Below are positions 1-7,619 of a stretch of DNA of 42,531 nt, piece by piece; positions within the stretch are counted from its first letter, which is position 1; each line of letters opens with the position of its first letter. A program made the translations under genes and the position numbers. The notes beneath the pieces were generated by a model. It ran no database searches. It saw nothing but the letters and a program-made list of their open reading frames with translations, and was not told where the DNA came from. Origin of the DNA: Devosia limi DSM 17137 (GTDB lineage: Bacteria; Pseudomonadota; Alphaproteobacteria; Rhizobiales; Devosiaceae); the NCBI RefSeq assembly GCF_900128975.1, contig NZ_FQVC01000020.1:1-42531 (forward strand). Reading direction: 5' to 3'.

Positions 1-93
1 ACCCGATACGAAAAGACGGCGCGCAACTATCTCGCCGCCGTTCTCATCGCTTGTTCACGCCTCTGGATGCGCTTTTATGAGTCCGCTACCTAG
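1..93 (+). CDS. C-terminal end of an IS5-family transposase (cut by window start)
   Basis: Frame 1 reads 30 codons from the first base to a TAG at 91-93, giving a protein tail with RYEKTARNYLAAVLIACSR followed by LWMRFYESAT. This is the familiar C-terminus of IS5-family (IS427-like) transposases of alphaproteobacteria, where the RY(D/E)K-x-AxN(F/Y)LA segment closes the DDE domain. The catalytic residues lie upstream of the window, so it cannot be judged whether the element is intact. No terminal inverted repeat was recognised just after the stop. It fits an accessory region with past transposition. Confidence 0.75.
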   Translation, partial: TRYEKTARNYLAAVLIACSRLWMRFYESAT

Positions 94-505
94 GCGTTGC
101 CGCCATCAAAGCGAAGCGGCCGCCTTTGGGAGATCGCAAGCACGGGCCAAGCGGCAGGAATGGGTCGCAAGCTGACCTAGCACTCACGGAGGTACGACTG
201 CAGCTGTTCCATCTCGGGATGCGACAGCGATGCGTCAGATCAAGCTTACTGTGATAAATGCAATGTGAAACTTAACTATCTTAGAGCACTTGAGGGCGCA
301 CCGCGGCTAGCGACCACTCCGGCATGCCCTATCGTACACTCAACGTTCATGATCTTCGGCCGGATCCGTCCGGCGTCGGAACGGCCGCGAACGCGATGGT
401 ACACTGAGCGTTTTGCACTCTTCGGTGACCTAACAGAAGCCCGGCAGAGTTGGTTGTTGGCCGCTCGCGATTTAATACCGCAAGCAGCCAACTCCATTAC
501 TGAGC
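94..505. other. Gene-free stretch between transposase end and MHS permease
   Basis: No convincing gene is seen in these 412 bases. Short open frames exist on both strands but lack a ribosome binding site and any recognisable domain. The stretch holds two similar 14-mers in direct orientation, GTACACTCAACGTT (334-347) and GTACACTGAGCGTT (399-412). They could be protein-binding repeats or remains of an insertion-sequence end; neither can be shown here. Confidence 0.5.
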
Positions 506-1846
506 TTACTCAGCCGCAGCCGCTGCTGGTTTGCCGATACGCTCCTCGACGGATTGTGCGTCGTCCTGGCCAAAGCTCTTGGGCATGCGCCCATGCAGGA
601 TTGTTACTGACACGATGCTCACGGCTGCCATGCTCGCGATATACCAGCCAATTGCGTGCGAGCCGAAAGTCGCCGTCAAGTTTGTTGCAATGATCGGGGC
701 CAGGCCACCGCCGAAAATGCCACCTAAGCTATAGGCCAGTGCAGCGCCGGTATAGCGGACGTTCGGCTTGAACAGTTCGGGTAGATAGGCGCCCATTGGC
801 CCATAAATGCCGCCCATAATGGCCAGAGTTGCAGACATGGCCAGAACAATGATGATGGGGTCCCTGGTATCGAGCAATGGGAAAAAGAAGAATGCCCAGA
901 CTGCGGCAATGAAGCCCGAGATGAGAATGACCCGAGTTCGCCCATACTTGTCGCTGAGCATTCCGCAAATTAGGGTAGAGGCGGCCATAGCCAGCACCGC
1001 GACCATGGTTAGTTCCAGCATGTGGGAGCGGGTAAAGCCAAGAGTGTCCACGCCGTAGCTCAGGCCATATGTGCCGGTGACAAAGAACAGCACATAGGTG
1101 ATCGCCGTCGCCATACCACCTAGAACGACCTGCAGAGAATGCGTCCGCAGCACCTCCATGATGGGCGCCTTGGATTGCTCCTGCTTTTCGATAACCTTCT
1201 GAAAGACCGGTGTCTCCGCAATCGTCAGCCGAATGTAAAGACCGAAGGCAATTAGCACGGTGCTAAGAATGAATGGAACGCGCCAACCCCAGGCCAAAAA
1301 CTGATCTTCCGGCAACATCAGGCTGAGTGCTAGGAAAATGCCGTTGGACAACAGGAAGCCCGGAGCGCTGCCCAACTGCGGCAACGAGCCGAACAGCCCG
1401 CGTTTGCCTGGTGGGGCATATTCGGTGGCCAGCAATGCCGCCCCGCCCCATTCCCCACCAAGGCCAAATCCCTGAGCAAAGCGCAGAACGCAGAGCGCAA
1501 TCGGCGCCCAAATGCCAATGACAGCATAGGTTGGCAATAGGCCGATCATCACGGTAGCTACACCCATTGTCACCAATGAGGCTACTAGCATGGCCTTGCG
1601 TCCGATCCTGTCGCCGAAATGGCCAAAAACAATGGCTCCGAGCGGACGAGAAACGAAACCCACGGCAAAGGTCGCGAACGCAGCAATGGTGCCGGTCACC
1701 GGGTCGAGGTTGGGGAAGAAGATGTCTTTGAACACCAGTGCCGCAGCAATACCGTAGATGTAAAAATCGTAGAACTCGATGGTTGTCCCAACCAGACTTG
1801 CAATCGCAATCTTGGTCCGAGAGACATTTTTCGCTGGTTTGGTCAC
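506..1846 (-). CDS. MHS-family MFS transporter (metabolite:H+ symporter)
   Basis: This 446-residue protein has the hydrophobic pattern of a 12-helix major facilitator. The loop 2-3 signature GHFGDRIGRK and the segment RFAQGFGLGGEWGGA are diagnostic of the metabolite:H+ symporter (MHS) family, which includes ShiA, KgtP and ProP and imports small organic acids, aromatic acids and betaines. The start is GTG, set by an AGGAGG seven bases upstream. It is the last gene of the minus-strand operon starting at 5493, so it probably imports the substrate of the oxygenase at the operon's head. The substrate cannot be read from the sequence. Confidence 0.9.
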   Translation of the reverse strand: MTKPAKNVSRTKIAIASLVGTTIEFYDFYIYGIAAALVFKDIFFPNLDPVTGTIAAFATFAVGFVSRPLGAIVFGHFGDRIGRKAMLVASLVTMGVATVMIGLLPTYAVIGIWAPIALCVLRFAQGFGLGGEWGGAALLATEYAPPGKRGLFGSLPQLGSAPGFLLSNGIFLALSLMLPEDQFLAWGWRVPFILSTVLIAFGLYIRLTIAETPVFQKVIEKQEQSKAPIMEVLRTHSLQVVLGGMATAITYVLFFVTGTYGLSYGVDTLGFTRSHMLELTMVAVLAMAASTLICGMLSDKYGRTRVILISGFIAAVWAFFFFPLLDTRDPIIIVLAMSATLAIMGGIYGPMGAYLPELFKPNVRYTGAALAYSLGGIFGGGLAPIIATNLTATFGSHAIGWYIASMAAVSIVSVTILHGRMPKSFGQDDAQSVEERIGKPAAAAAE

Positions 1847-1899
1847 GAACGATCCTCCTCGTTTCGTAAATGGATTCTGCCAGGACGCCGCCCCAGACG

Positions 1900-1919
1900 G
1901 TGGCTGATCGCTCAGCCAC
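1900..1919. other. Perfect stem-loop between gfa and MHS permease
   Basis: GTGGCTGA (1900-1907) and TCAGCCAC (1912-1919) form a perfect 8-bp stem with a 4-base loop in the 103-base gap between the Gfa-family gene and the permease. A second imperfect inverted pair, CTCTGGGG (1928-1935) and CCCCAGAG (1964-1971), lies next to it. No U-run follows on the transcribed strand, so an mRNA-stabilising or processing role is more likely than termination. Confidence 0.4.
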
Positions 1920-1949
1920 GCGCTCCTCTCTGGGGGCTGACTGGCGAGT

Positions 1950-2528
1950 TCAGCGCGACAACACCCCAGAGGCCTTCGCCAAGTGAGTGGCGATAGCGTC
2001 CATCAGCACCGGCGACAGGCAATCGTAAGGAGGCAGGCCGAGATCCGTCAGCCGCCGTCGAATGACGTCCATGGCTTCGGGCTTGACGCCCGATTCTATC
2101 ACCGACGACACAAAGGCGCTGAACTCCGGCGCTGCCCAGCCCACTTCATCCGAAAGCTCTGGGTGAACGAAATCAAGACCGTAGAACGGGTGCGCCTGAT
2201 TTTCGATACGGCCATACATGTGGGCGCCGCATTCCTTGCAAGCATGCCGGCGAATGGTTGCGTTGGCATCGACGACTGAAAGCTTGTCGCCATTTTCGAC
2301 GACATCGACCTTGTCGCGAGATACAACGGCGACAACAGAAAACGTCGCTCCCTCGGGCTTCCAGCACTTGGTGCAGCCGCAAGCATGATTATGGGCAATC
2401 TGGTTGCTGACCGCGACCCTGACCGGGGCATCCTGGCACTTGCACTGTAACGTGCCACCGGCGAAGTCCGCAGATCCGGGCTGTACGCCATTATCGAGTG
2501 AGGGATGGATACGAATAGGTTCGGACAT
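1950..2528 (-). CDS. gfa: Gfa-family glutathione-dependent formaldehyde-activating enzyme
   Basis: The 192-residue product has the usual length of Gfa, the zinc protein reported to promote condensation of formaldehyde with glutathione to S-hydroxymethylglutathione. The metal-binding cysteines are visible as QCKC, CGCTKC and CKECG. The ATG at 2528 is chosen because GGAGAG lies just upstream; an upstream in-frame start at 2618 would add 30 residues without homology. It follows frmA with a 99-base gap in the same operon, as in classical gfa-adhI clusters of Paracoccus and Rhodobacter. Whether Gfa is a true enzyme or a glutathione carrier is debated for the family. Confidence 0.9.
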   Translation of the reverse strand: MSEPIRIHPSLDNGVQPGSADFAGGTLQCKCQDAPVRVAVSNQIAHNHACGCTKCWKPEGATFSVVAVVSRDKVDVVENGDKLSVVDANATIRRHACKECGAHMYGRIENQAHPFYGLDFVHPELSDEVGWAAPEFSAFVSSVIESGVKPEAMDVIRRRLTDLGLPPYDCLSPVLMDAIATHLAKASGVLSR

Positions 2529-2627
2529 AGTTCTCTCCAATTGTGAATTCTGGCACGGCGCCTTAAGCTGAAAGTGGATCGCCCACTGTGCTCCTCGTTC
2601 GAGTACGGGCCTCCGCAATCCTCAAGC

Positions 2628-3740
2628 CTAGTAGGTGACGACGGAACGGATCGACTTGCCCTCCTGCATCAGATCGAAGGCCGTATTGATGTTCTCGAGC
2701 GGCATCGAATGAGTGATCAAATCGTCGATATTGATCTTGCCACCCATGTACCAGTCGACGATCTGAGGCACGTCAGTGCGCCCGCGTGCGCCTCCGAAAG
2801 CTGTCCCTTTCCAAGTGCGGCCGGTGACCAGTTGGAACGGCCGGGTAGAAATTTCGGCGCCGGAAGGGGCCACCCCAATGACCACGCTGGTGCCCCAGCC
2901 GCGATGGCTGGCTTCCAGCGCCTGGCGCATAACGGTCGTGTTACCCGTACAATCGAACGTAAAATCCGCGCCGCCCCCGGTCAGATCCTGGATCGCGGAA
3001 ACCACCTTGTCATTGCCCACATCCCTAGGATTGACAAAATCGGTCATGCCGAATTTGCGAGCAATCTCGACCTTGGCTGGATTGATATCCACGCCGATGA
3101 TCTTGTTTGCCCCAACCATTCGCGCGCCTTGCAACACGTTAAGGCCAATGCCACCGAGGCCGAACACTGCCACATTGGCTCCGGGCCAAACCTTGGCGGT
3201 GTAAATGACCGCTCCGATGCCGGTGGTCACCCCACACCCGATGTAGCAAATCTTGTCAAAAGGTGCGTCCTGTCGAACCTTGGCCACCGCGATCTCGGGA
3301 AGCACGGTGAAGTTAGAGAATGTCGAGCATCCCATGTAATGAAAGATGCTCTCGCCATTGAGCGAGAACCGACTTGTGCCGTCCGGCATTGTGCCTTGAC
3401 CCTGGGTGGAGCGGATCGAGGTGCACAAGTTGGAGCGTTGCGAGAGGCAGGTTTTGCACTCTCGGCACTCAGGCGTGTAAAGCGGGATCACATGATCACC
3501 AACCTTGACGCTGGTCACCCCAGCGCCAATTTCGCGGACGATCCCAGCGCCTTCATGGCCCAGGATGGCAGGGAACTTTCCTTCGGCGTCTAGCCCGGAC
3601 AGGGTGTACGCGTCGGTATGGCAGATTCCCGTTGCCATGATTTCTACTAGCACTTCCCCGCCCCTGGGGCCCGCAACGTCAACGGTCTCAACAGTGAGCG
3701 GAGCACCTGCGTTCCAGGCGACGGCGGCACGTGATTTCAT
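2628..3740 (-). CDS. frmA: S-(hydroxymethyl)glutathione dehydrogenase / class III alcohol dehydrogenase
   Basis: This 370-residue zinc alcohol dehydrogenase oxidises S-hydroxymethylglutathione to S-formylglutathione with NAD+. Visible are the catalytic-zinc region GICHTDAYTLSG, GHEGAG, the four-cysteine structural zinc site CRECKTCLSQRSNLC, GCGVTTGIGAV, and the nucleotide-binding FGLGGIGLNV followed by the NAD-selecting GVDIN. It lies 10 bases after the reductase gene, so the two are probably co-transcribed. No S-formylglutathione hydrolase of the FrmB/FghA esterase type occurs in the window, leaving the next step open. Confidence 0.95.
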   Translation of the reverse strand: MKSRAAVAWNAGAPLTVETVDVAGPRGGEVLVEIMATGICHTDAYTLSGLDAEGKFPAILGHEGAGIVREIGAGVTSVKVGDHVIPLYTPECRECKTCLSQRSNLCTSIRSTQGQGTMPDGTSRFSLNGESIFHYMGCSTFSNFTVLPEIAVAKVRQDAPFDKICYIGCGVTTGIGAVIYTAKVWPGANVAVFGLGGIGLNVLQGARMVGANKIIGVDINPAKVEIARKFGMTDFVNPRDVGNDKVVSAIQDLTGGGADFTFDCTGNTTVMRQALEASHRGWGTSVVIGVAPSGAEISTRPFQLVTGRTWKGTAFGGARGRTDVPQIVDWYMGGKINIDDLITHSMPLENINTAFDLMQEGKSIRSVVTY

Positions 3741-3750
3741 CGGCTAACCT

Positions 3751-4734
3751 TTATAAATCGAGCACGAGGAGTTCGGAATCCGAGCGCGAGACACACACCA
3801 GCATCACGCCGCCTGCTTCACGTTCCTCGTCGCTCAGGACATCGTCATTGTGTTGAGGTACTCCTGCCAGAACCTTGACCAAGCAGGTCCCACAAATGCC
3901 TGCCGTGCAAGAATGTGTCACGCTGTGGCCGGCCTCCTGCAAAACGGCCAGCAGGCTGCGATGGGCAGGCACAGTTAGGCGCTGGCGGGAGCGGGCCAAT
4001 TCGACCTCGAACGCCCCCTTTGGCAGAGGCGGCCTGTTGCTGGGCGCGAAGCGCTCGCGATGTAAAGAGCCGGGCATCCAAGTGCGGCATTTGTCTTCGA
4101 CCGCGTCAATCAACGGACCTGGACCACAGCAGAACACCGCCATGCCCTGCTGTTGCTGTCCCAGAAACCGCTGCAGATCCAGCAGGCCGCATTCGTCCTG
4201 CGGCGCGATATGTACATCGCCACCGGCGAAGCCGGCGATCTCATCGAGGAACGCCATTGAGCTGCGAGTTCGCCCGCCATAGAGAAGCGTCCAGGGCAGG
4301 CCCGCGGCCGCCACCTGCCGGATCATCGCTAGGATCGGAGTAATCCCGATGCCGCCGGCGATGAACAGGTAGCGTTCAGCGTCGACCAGCTTGAAATTGT
4401 TTCTAGGCCCAGCGAGTTGGATGCGATCGCCAACCGCCATTTCGTCGTGGATACACTTCGAGCCACCGCGACTGGCAGGCTCGCGTAAAACCCCAATCCT
4501 CCAGGTTGCTAGATCGGGATCGCCGCAGAGGGAGTATTGTCGTACCAACCCGTTCGGCAGGATCACGTCGATATGGGCGCCTGGTGTCCAGCGCGGCAGG
4601 GCGCTGCCGGAGAGCGATGCAAGGTGCAGCGACAGAACGCCATCAGCCTCGACACTTGCAGCGGCGATCCGGGCGTCAAACACGGCATCGGCAGAATGTC
4701 CTCGCTTGGCATCGCTCAGCGTCATGTCATTCAT
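3751..4734 (-). CDS. VanB/phthalate-dioxygenase-type reductase (flavin, NAD, 2Fe-2S)
   Basis: The 327-residue protein has the three-domain layout of class IA oxygenase reductases: an N-terminal flavin domain with RQYSLCGD, a nucleotide domain with GGIGITPIL and CCGPGPL, and a C-terminal plant-type ferredoxin domain with CTAGICGTC plus a later Cys in MLVCVS. It passes electrons from NAD(P)H through flavin and 2Fe-2S to an oxygenase. GAGGAG is four bases before a GTG (4737) and seven before an ATG (4734), so ATG is preferred. The partner would normally be a Rieske oxygenase; here the only candidate is the ferritin-like protein encoded just upstream. Confidence 0.9.
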   Translation of the reverse strand: MNDMTLSDAKRGHSADAVFDARIAAASVEADGVLSLHLASLSGSALPRWTPGAHIDVILPNGLVRQYSLCGDPDLATWRIGVLREPASRGGSKCIHDEMAVGDRIQLAGPRNNFKLVDAERYLFIAGGIGITPILAMIRQVAAAGLPWTLLYGGRTRSSMAFLDEIAGFAGGDVHIAPQDECGLLDLQRFLGQQQQGMAVFCCGPGPLIDAVEDKCRTWMPGSLHRERFAPSNRPPLPKGAFEVELARSRQRLTVPAHRSLLAVLQEAGHSVTHSCTAGICGTCLVKVLAGVPQHNDDVLSDEEREAGGVMLVCVSRSDSELLVLDL

Positions 4735-4803
4735 CACCTTGCTCCTCTTCCCATGAAAGCGCGGGCCACGGAAGGCGACCCGTCGCTAGTGGCAAAGCCG
4801 CCG

Positions 4804-5493
4804 TCACGCGTTCTCGATCACGACAGATTCCGGGGTGAACGTGGTCCAGGCGATGTCGCGCATGCCACGCATGGCGCGAAGGATTTCTTCGCGGTCCTGG
4901 TCAGTCTTGGCGTAGCGAGACAGAATTTGCCGGCCGAGCCCGACGTGGAACTTCTCGTCAGTCTCGATCTGCCTGTAGACCCGCACTACCTCGTCGAAAC
5001 CGTGCCGCTCGCCGGCCTCGAAGGTCGGCTCGAAGCTTCCGGAGGCCGAAGTTTCCGAGACATTCCAAGCCGCAATGGCTGCAAGTGGGTGACGCTCCAG
5101 GCAATCCCATAGGAAATCGCTCCATGGCTTCGCAGACGCCGGAACAATTGTCGGCACGATGCCCCCAAGCGATTCAATTGCCTTGCCAACAGCTTCGTAA
5201 TGCTCGGCTTCCTGGAACGACTGTTTGGCCAGAAGGGTGATATGGGTCCGCGAGAAATTCAGGCCGTAGCGGCGGATCTGCTCATTCAGCAAAAAGACGT
5301 AGTCGATCTCCCGCCAGGCGCGTGGCGCGAGCCATGCCGCCAACACTTTCGGATCGGGGTTTTTATCATACGCCACAAAGAATTCGACTGTTGCATGCCG
5401 AGTCTTCTCAACAACCGCGTCAAGAATTTCATCAATTTCTGCATTAATCTCTTGCAGACCATCGCCGCCCCGCACTCTCCTGACATCAACCAT
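4804..5493 (-). CDS. Ferritin-like diiron protein, candidate oxygenase component
   Basis: The 229-residue product is not a named enzyme, but it shows a complete diiron carboxylate ligand set in four-helix-bundle order: Glu62, Glu95-x2-His98, Glu147, Glu180-x2-His183. Both halves have the same 33-residue spacing from the lone Glu to the ExxH Glu, as in rubrerythrin-like proteins. The ATG at 5493 is chosen because GAGGAAG lies just upstream; the open frame extends to 5655 but through promoter sequence. It heads the operon with a VanB-type reductase and formaldehyde-oxidation genes, so an O2-activating mono-oxygenase or demethylase is inferred. A plain iron-redox or storage role is less likely next to a dedicated reductase. 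The substrate is unknown. Confidence 0.75.
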   Translation of the reverse strand: MVDVRRVRGGDGLQEINAEIDEILDAVVEKTRHATVEFFVAYDKNPDPKVLAAWLAPRAWREIDYVFLLNEQIRRYGLNFSRTHITLLAKQSFQEAEHYEAVGKAIESLGGIVPTIVPASAKPWSDFLWDCLERHPLAAIAAWNVSETSASGSFEPTFEAGERHGFDEVVRVYRQIETDEKFHVGLGRQILSRYAKTDQDREEILRAMRGMRDIAWTTFTPESVVIENA

Positions 5494-5566
5494 AATGTTA
5501 CTTCCTCTCTGGCGACTGCATGCCGATGGACATGCAACTAATTGACAGCAGACATCACCTCCAAAA

Positions 5567-5585
5567 CTGAGCAGTTTTACTGCTC
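5567..5585. promoter_or_regulatory. Overlapping inverted repeats in the diiron operon leader
   Basis: GAGCAGT-TTT-ACTGCTC (5569-5585) is a perfect 7-bp stem-loop. It overlaps a second possible hairpin, AAAACT-GAGC-AGTTTT (5563-5578). The two are mutually exclusive. The core CTGAGCAGTT (5567-5576) recurs in inverted form as AACTGCTCAG at 5698-5707, on the Shine-Dalgarno of the LysR gene. The layout suits paired operators or an alternative-structure leader. Confidence 0.45.
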
Positions 5586-5610
5586 CGCTCATCATATAAC
5601 GCTTGGGACG

Positions 5611-5655
5611 GTGTCGTTGCTGATCCAAATATAGTTGGCAACTTGCCAACGACAC
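5611..5655. promoter_or_regulatory. Nested palindromes in the divergent promoter region
   Basis: GTTGGCAA-C-TTGCCAAC (5634-5650) is a perfect 17-bp dyad with a one-base centre, typical of a dimeric repressor or activator site. An outer perfect 9-bp inverted pair, GTGTCGTTG (5611-5619) and CAACGACAC (5647-5655), shares bases with it. The site lies between the diiron operon and the divergent LysR gene. The binding protein is not known. Confidence 0.45.
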
Positions 5656-5667
5656 AGCGAATATAAT

Positions 5668-5692
5668 TGCGTTCTGATTTAGAATAACTAAA
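5668..5692. promoter_or_regulatory. Putative LysR (GcvA-type) operator, copy 1
   Basis: TTTAG-AATAA-CTAAA (5678-5692) is an inverted repeat that contains the T-N11-A core of LysR-type operators. Its CTAA half resembles the CTAAT reported for GcvA. It lies 26 bases before the TTG start of the divergent LysR gene and 185 bases before the diiron gene. A 24-base window around it (5668-5691) matches the sequence at 13212-13235 at 20 positions, which is the main reason to call it functional. Confidence 0.6.
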
Positions 5693-5717
5693 ATAGGAAC
5701 TGCTCAGGAGGATAAAG

Positions 5718-6644
5718 TTGACCAAATTACCCCCTCTCAAGGCTCTGCAAGCCTTTGAAGCCTTCGGCCGTTTGCGTAGCGTCACCGGCGTCGCCTCCGA
5801 ACTTGGCGTAACGCCCGGCGCTGTCAGCCAGCAACTGAAAAAAGCCGAGGAAGCTGTGGGCTTGCGCCTCCTAGAGCGCCACGGCAAAAACATCGAACTG
5901 ACCACTAGCGGACGGCTCTATCACAGGGAAATCTCTCGTGGCTTCGACACGCTACGTGGTGCTCAGGAAACCTTGGCGCGGATCAAGGCGCAGAGCGCCC
6001 TCGTGCTGAGTTGCCTGCCCTCGCTGGCCAACAAGTTCGTGGGTCCTAGGCTGTTCGACTGGCAGACGTCCCATGAGGGAGCCAATGTCCGCCTGATTGG
6101 CACTGGAACCGAGCCGCGACTGGGTGATGACTCAATCGATTTTCGAGTGTCCTACGGCGACCGGATTAGACAATTTGAGAATTATGTCGAGCTGTTTACT
6201 GACTGGGTTGTTCCCGCCTGTTCCCCGGCTTTCATCGTAAGACATCCCGTCGCCAAGCCTGTCGAAATTCTAGAGCAACCGCTGCTGGGGATCGAATGGG
6301 ACAGCGATCACAAGGCAGCCCCGAGTTGGCAGGATTGGGCGAAGAGCGTTGGGGCAAAAAACAGCCCGCAGGGTGAATTCGCCTTCTCATTATCGAGTTC
6401 AGCCATCGATGCGGCCATTAATGGGCGCGGCTTCGTTCTAGCGCAACTGGCAATGATTGAAGACGACCTTGCGGCTGGCCGGCTGGTGGTGCCCTTCGAT
6501 CATCGCTTGAAACTCGCGCAGGCGTATTTCCTGGCCTGGGACCGCGCGGCCCTCTCCAAGCCCTTCGGAAATGAGCTTCGCACTTGGATCATCTCAATTT
6601 CCAAAAGCCAAAAAGCTACGTTGGGCGGCCCCAACGTTCAATGA
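5718..6644 (+). CDS. LysR-type transcriptional regulator, GcvA-like
   Basis: This 308-residue protein begins with LPPLKALQAFEAF and a winged helix with GVTPGAVSQQLKKAEE and ELTTSGR, the pattern of the GcvA/AmpR branch of LysR regulators; the rest fits the effector-binding domain. The start is TTG at 5718, fixed by a perfect AGGAGG six bases upstream and by the usual family N-terminus. It is divergent from the diiron/reductase/formaldehyde operon and most likely controls it and itself through the TTTAG-N5-CTAAA site at 5678-5692. The weak start codon would keep its level low. The effector is unknown. Confidence 0.93.
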   Translation: MTKLPPLKALQAFEAFGRLRSVTGVASELGVTPGAVSQQLKKAEEAVGLRLLERHGKNIELTTSGRLYHREISRGFDTLRGAQETLARIKAQSALVLSCLPSLANKFVGPRLFDWQTSHEGANVRLIGTGTEPRLGDDSIDFRVSYGDRIRQFENYVELFTDWVVPACSPAFIVRHPVAKPVEILEQPLLGIEWDSDHKAAPSWQDWAKSVGAKNSPQGEFAFSLSSSAIDAAINGRGFVLAQLAMIEDDLAAGRLVVPFDHRLKLAQAYFLAWDRAALSKPFGNELRTWIISISKSQKATLGGPNVQ

Positions 6645-6791
6645 GCTTCCGCAAAACGGCCAATCCTCCAAAGTGTTCGCCCACTGTACGCGGAATCCGA
6701 TACGGACCTGTATCCCCGTTCGTCCGCTTCGGTTCACCACACCCTTGCAAATTCCGACTTCGATGACTTCGGAGGTCTATCAGTATTCATG

Positions 6792-6823
6792 AACTTAGGA
6801 ACTTAGGAACTTAGGAACTTAGG
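6792..6823. repeat. Tandem octamer repeat (AACTTAGG)4
   Basis: Four perfect head-to-tail copies of AACTTAGG lie in the 229-base gap between the convergent LysR and GntR genes, followed by AAGTTCG. The array is not in a coding frame. Such short tandem arrays arise by slippage and can vary in copy number. No terminator was recognised elsewhere in this gap. Confidence 0.85.
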
Positions 6824-6873
6824 AAGTTCGTTCCAATAATTCCTCCAGTGGACCAAGAACCTAGATCTGTAGT

Positions 6874-7560
6874 TTAGCCAGGCCGGATGCAATCCGTGTT
6901 AAGCGCCAATAAAACATCTGCTGACGCGGCCGTTAACAAGTCGACGTGGTTACGCATCAAGATGTTTGCCACCTCGTCATTTCCGGCTTCAATCGCTTCG
7001 ACTATTCGCGCGTGTTCGACCACTGATGTGCGCATCTGTGGCTGCGTGGTGATATACCGGCGATATATATTGATCCCATATCGTAGGCGACGGCTTTCAG
7101 CCTGTAAGAATTCGTTTCGGGATGCTTGAAAGATCGCGTCGTGAAACGCTTCGTTCGCCGCGAAAAAGCCTTCTGCATCACCTCTTTCAGCAAGCGATGC
7201 GCACTCGTCGTGGCGCTCGCGCATTTCCCGACATTCGGGAGCCGACATGCGACGAGCGCTTAAGCGGGCCGAAAGCCCTTCGAGTGCAGCCACAACCTCG
7301 AACATCTCGGTTAGCTCGGTAACTGTGAGCCGCCTTACCGTGGCACCGTGATTCTTGCGGATCTCCAACAAACCACTTGCCGCCACCGAACGTAGCGCCT
7401 CACGGACCGGAGTACGCGAAACCGAGAATCGACGAGCCAATGCCTGCTCATCGAGCCGATCCCCAGGCCTAAGTAGGCCGCTTAGAATGTCATCTTCGAG
7501 GCATTGGACTAAATTGGCACCCGAAAACTTTGCCCCACTTGCGGGCGATATGTCAGACAT
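6874..7560 (-). CDS. GntR-family regulator with FCD effector domain
   Basis: The 228-residue protein has an N-terminal winged helix with GDRLDEQALARRFSVSRTPV followed by REALR, the GntR signature. A helical FCD domain follows with the metal/effector-binding positions AFHDAIFQAS, VVEHARIVEAI and RNHVDLL. GGAGGAAGCT directly before the ATG supports the start. It is the last gene of the minus-strand tctC-to-tctA operon, 59 bases after tctA, so it probably senses the transported acid or a product of it and controls this operon. FCD regulators usually repress and are released by an organic-acid ligand. Confidence 0.93.
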   Translation of the reverse strand: MSDISPASGAKFSGANLVQCLEDDILSGLLRPGDRLDEQALARRFSVSRTPVREALRSVAASGLLEIRKNHGATVRRLTVTELTEMFEVVAALEGLSARLSARRMSAPECREMRERHDECASLAERGDAEGFFAANEAFHDAIFQASRNEFLQAESRRLRYGINIYRRYITTQPQMRTSVVEHARIVEAIEAGNDEVANILMRNHVDLLTAASADVLLALNTDCIRPG

Positions 7561-7619
7561 AGCTTCCTCCGCAGCCGTCTGCAGGACGGGAATAGGAATG
7601 ACCTAGGTGAATGTCCGGA

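Noticed and set aside
265..693. A possible gene in the left flank
   Set aside because: It runs into the permease gene in antisense, lacks a Shine-Dalgarno and has no recognisable domain.
2574..3593. A 339-codon open frame opposite frmA
   Set aside because: frmA on the other strand has full-length homology and all zinc ligands; the opposite frame resembles no family.
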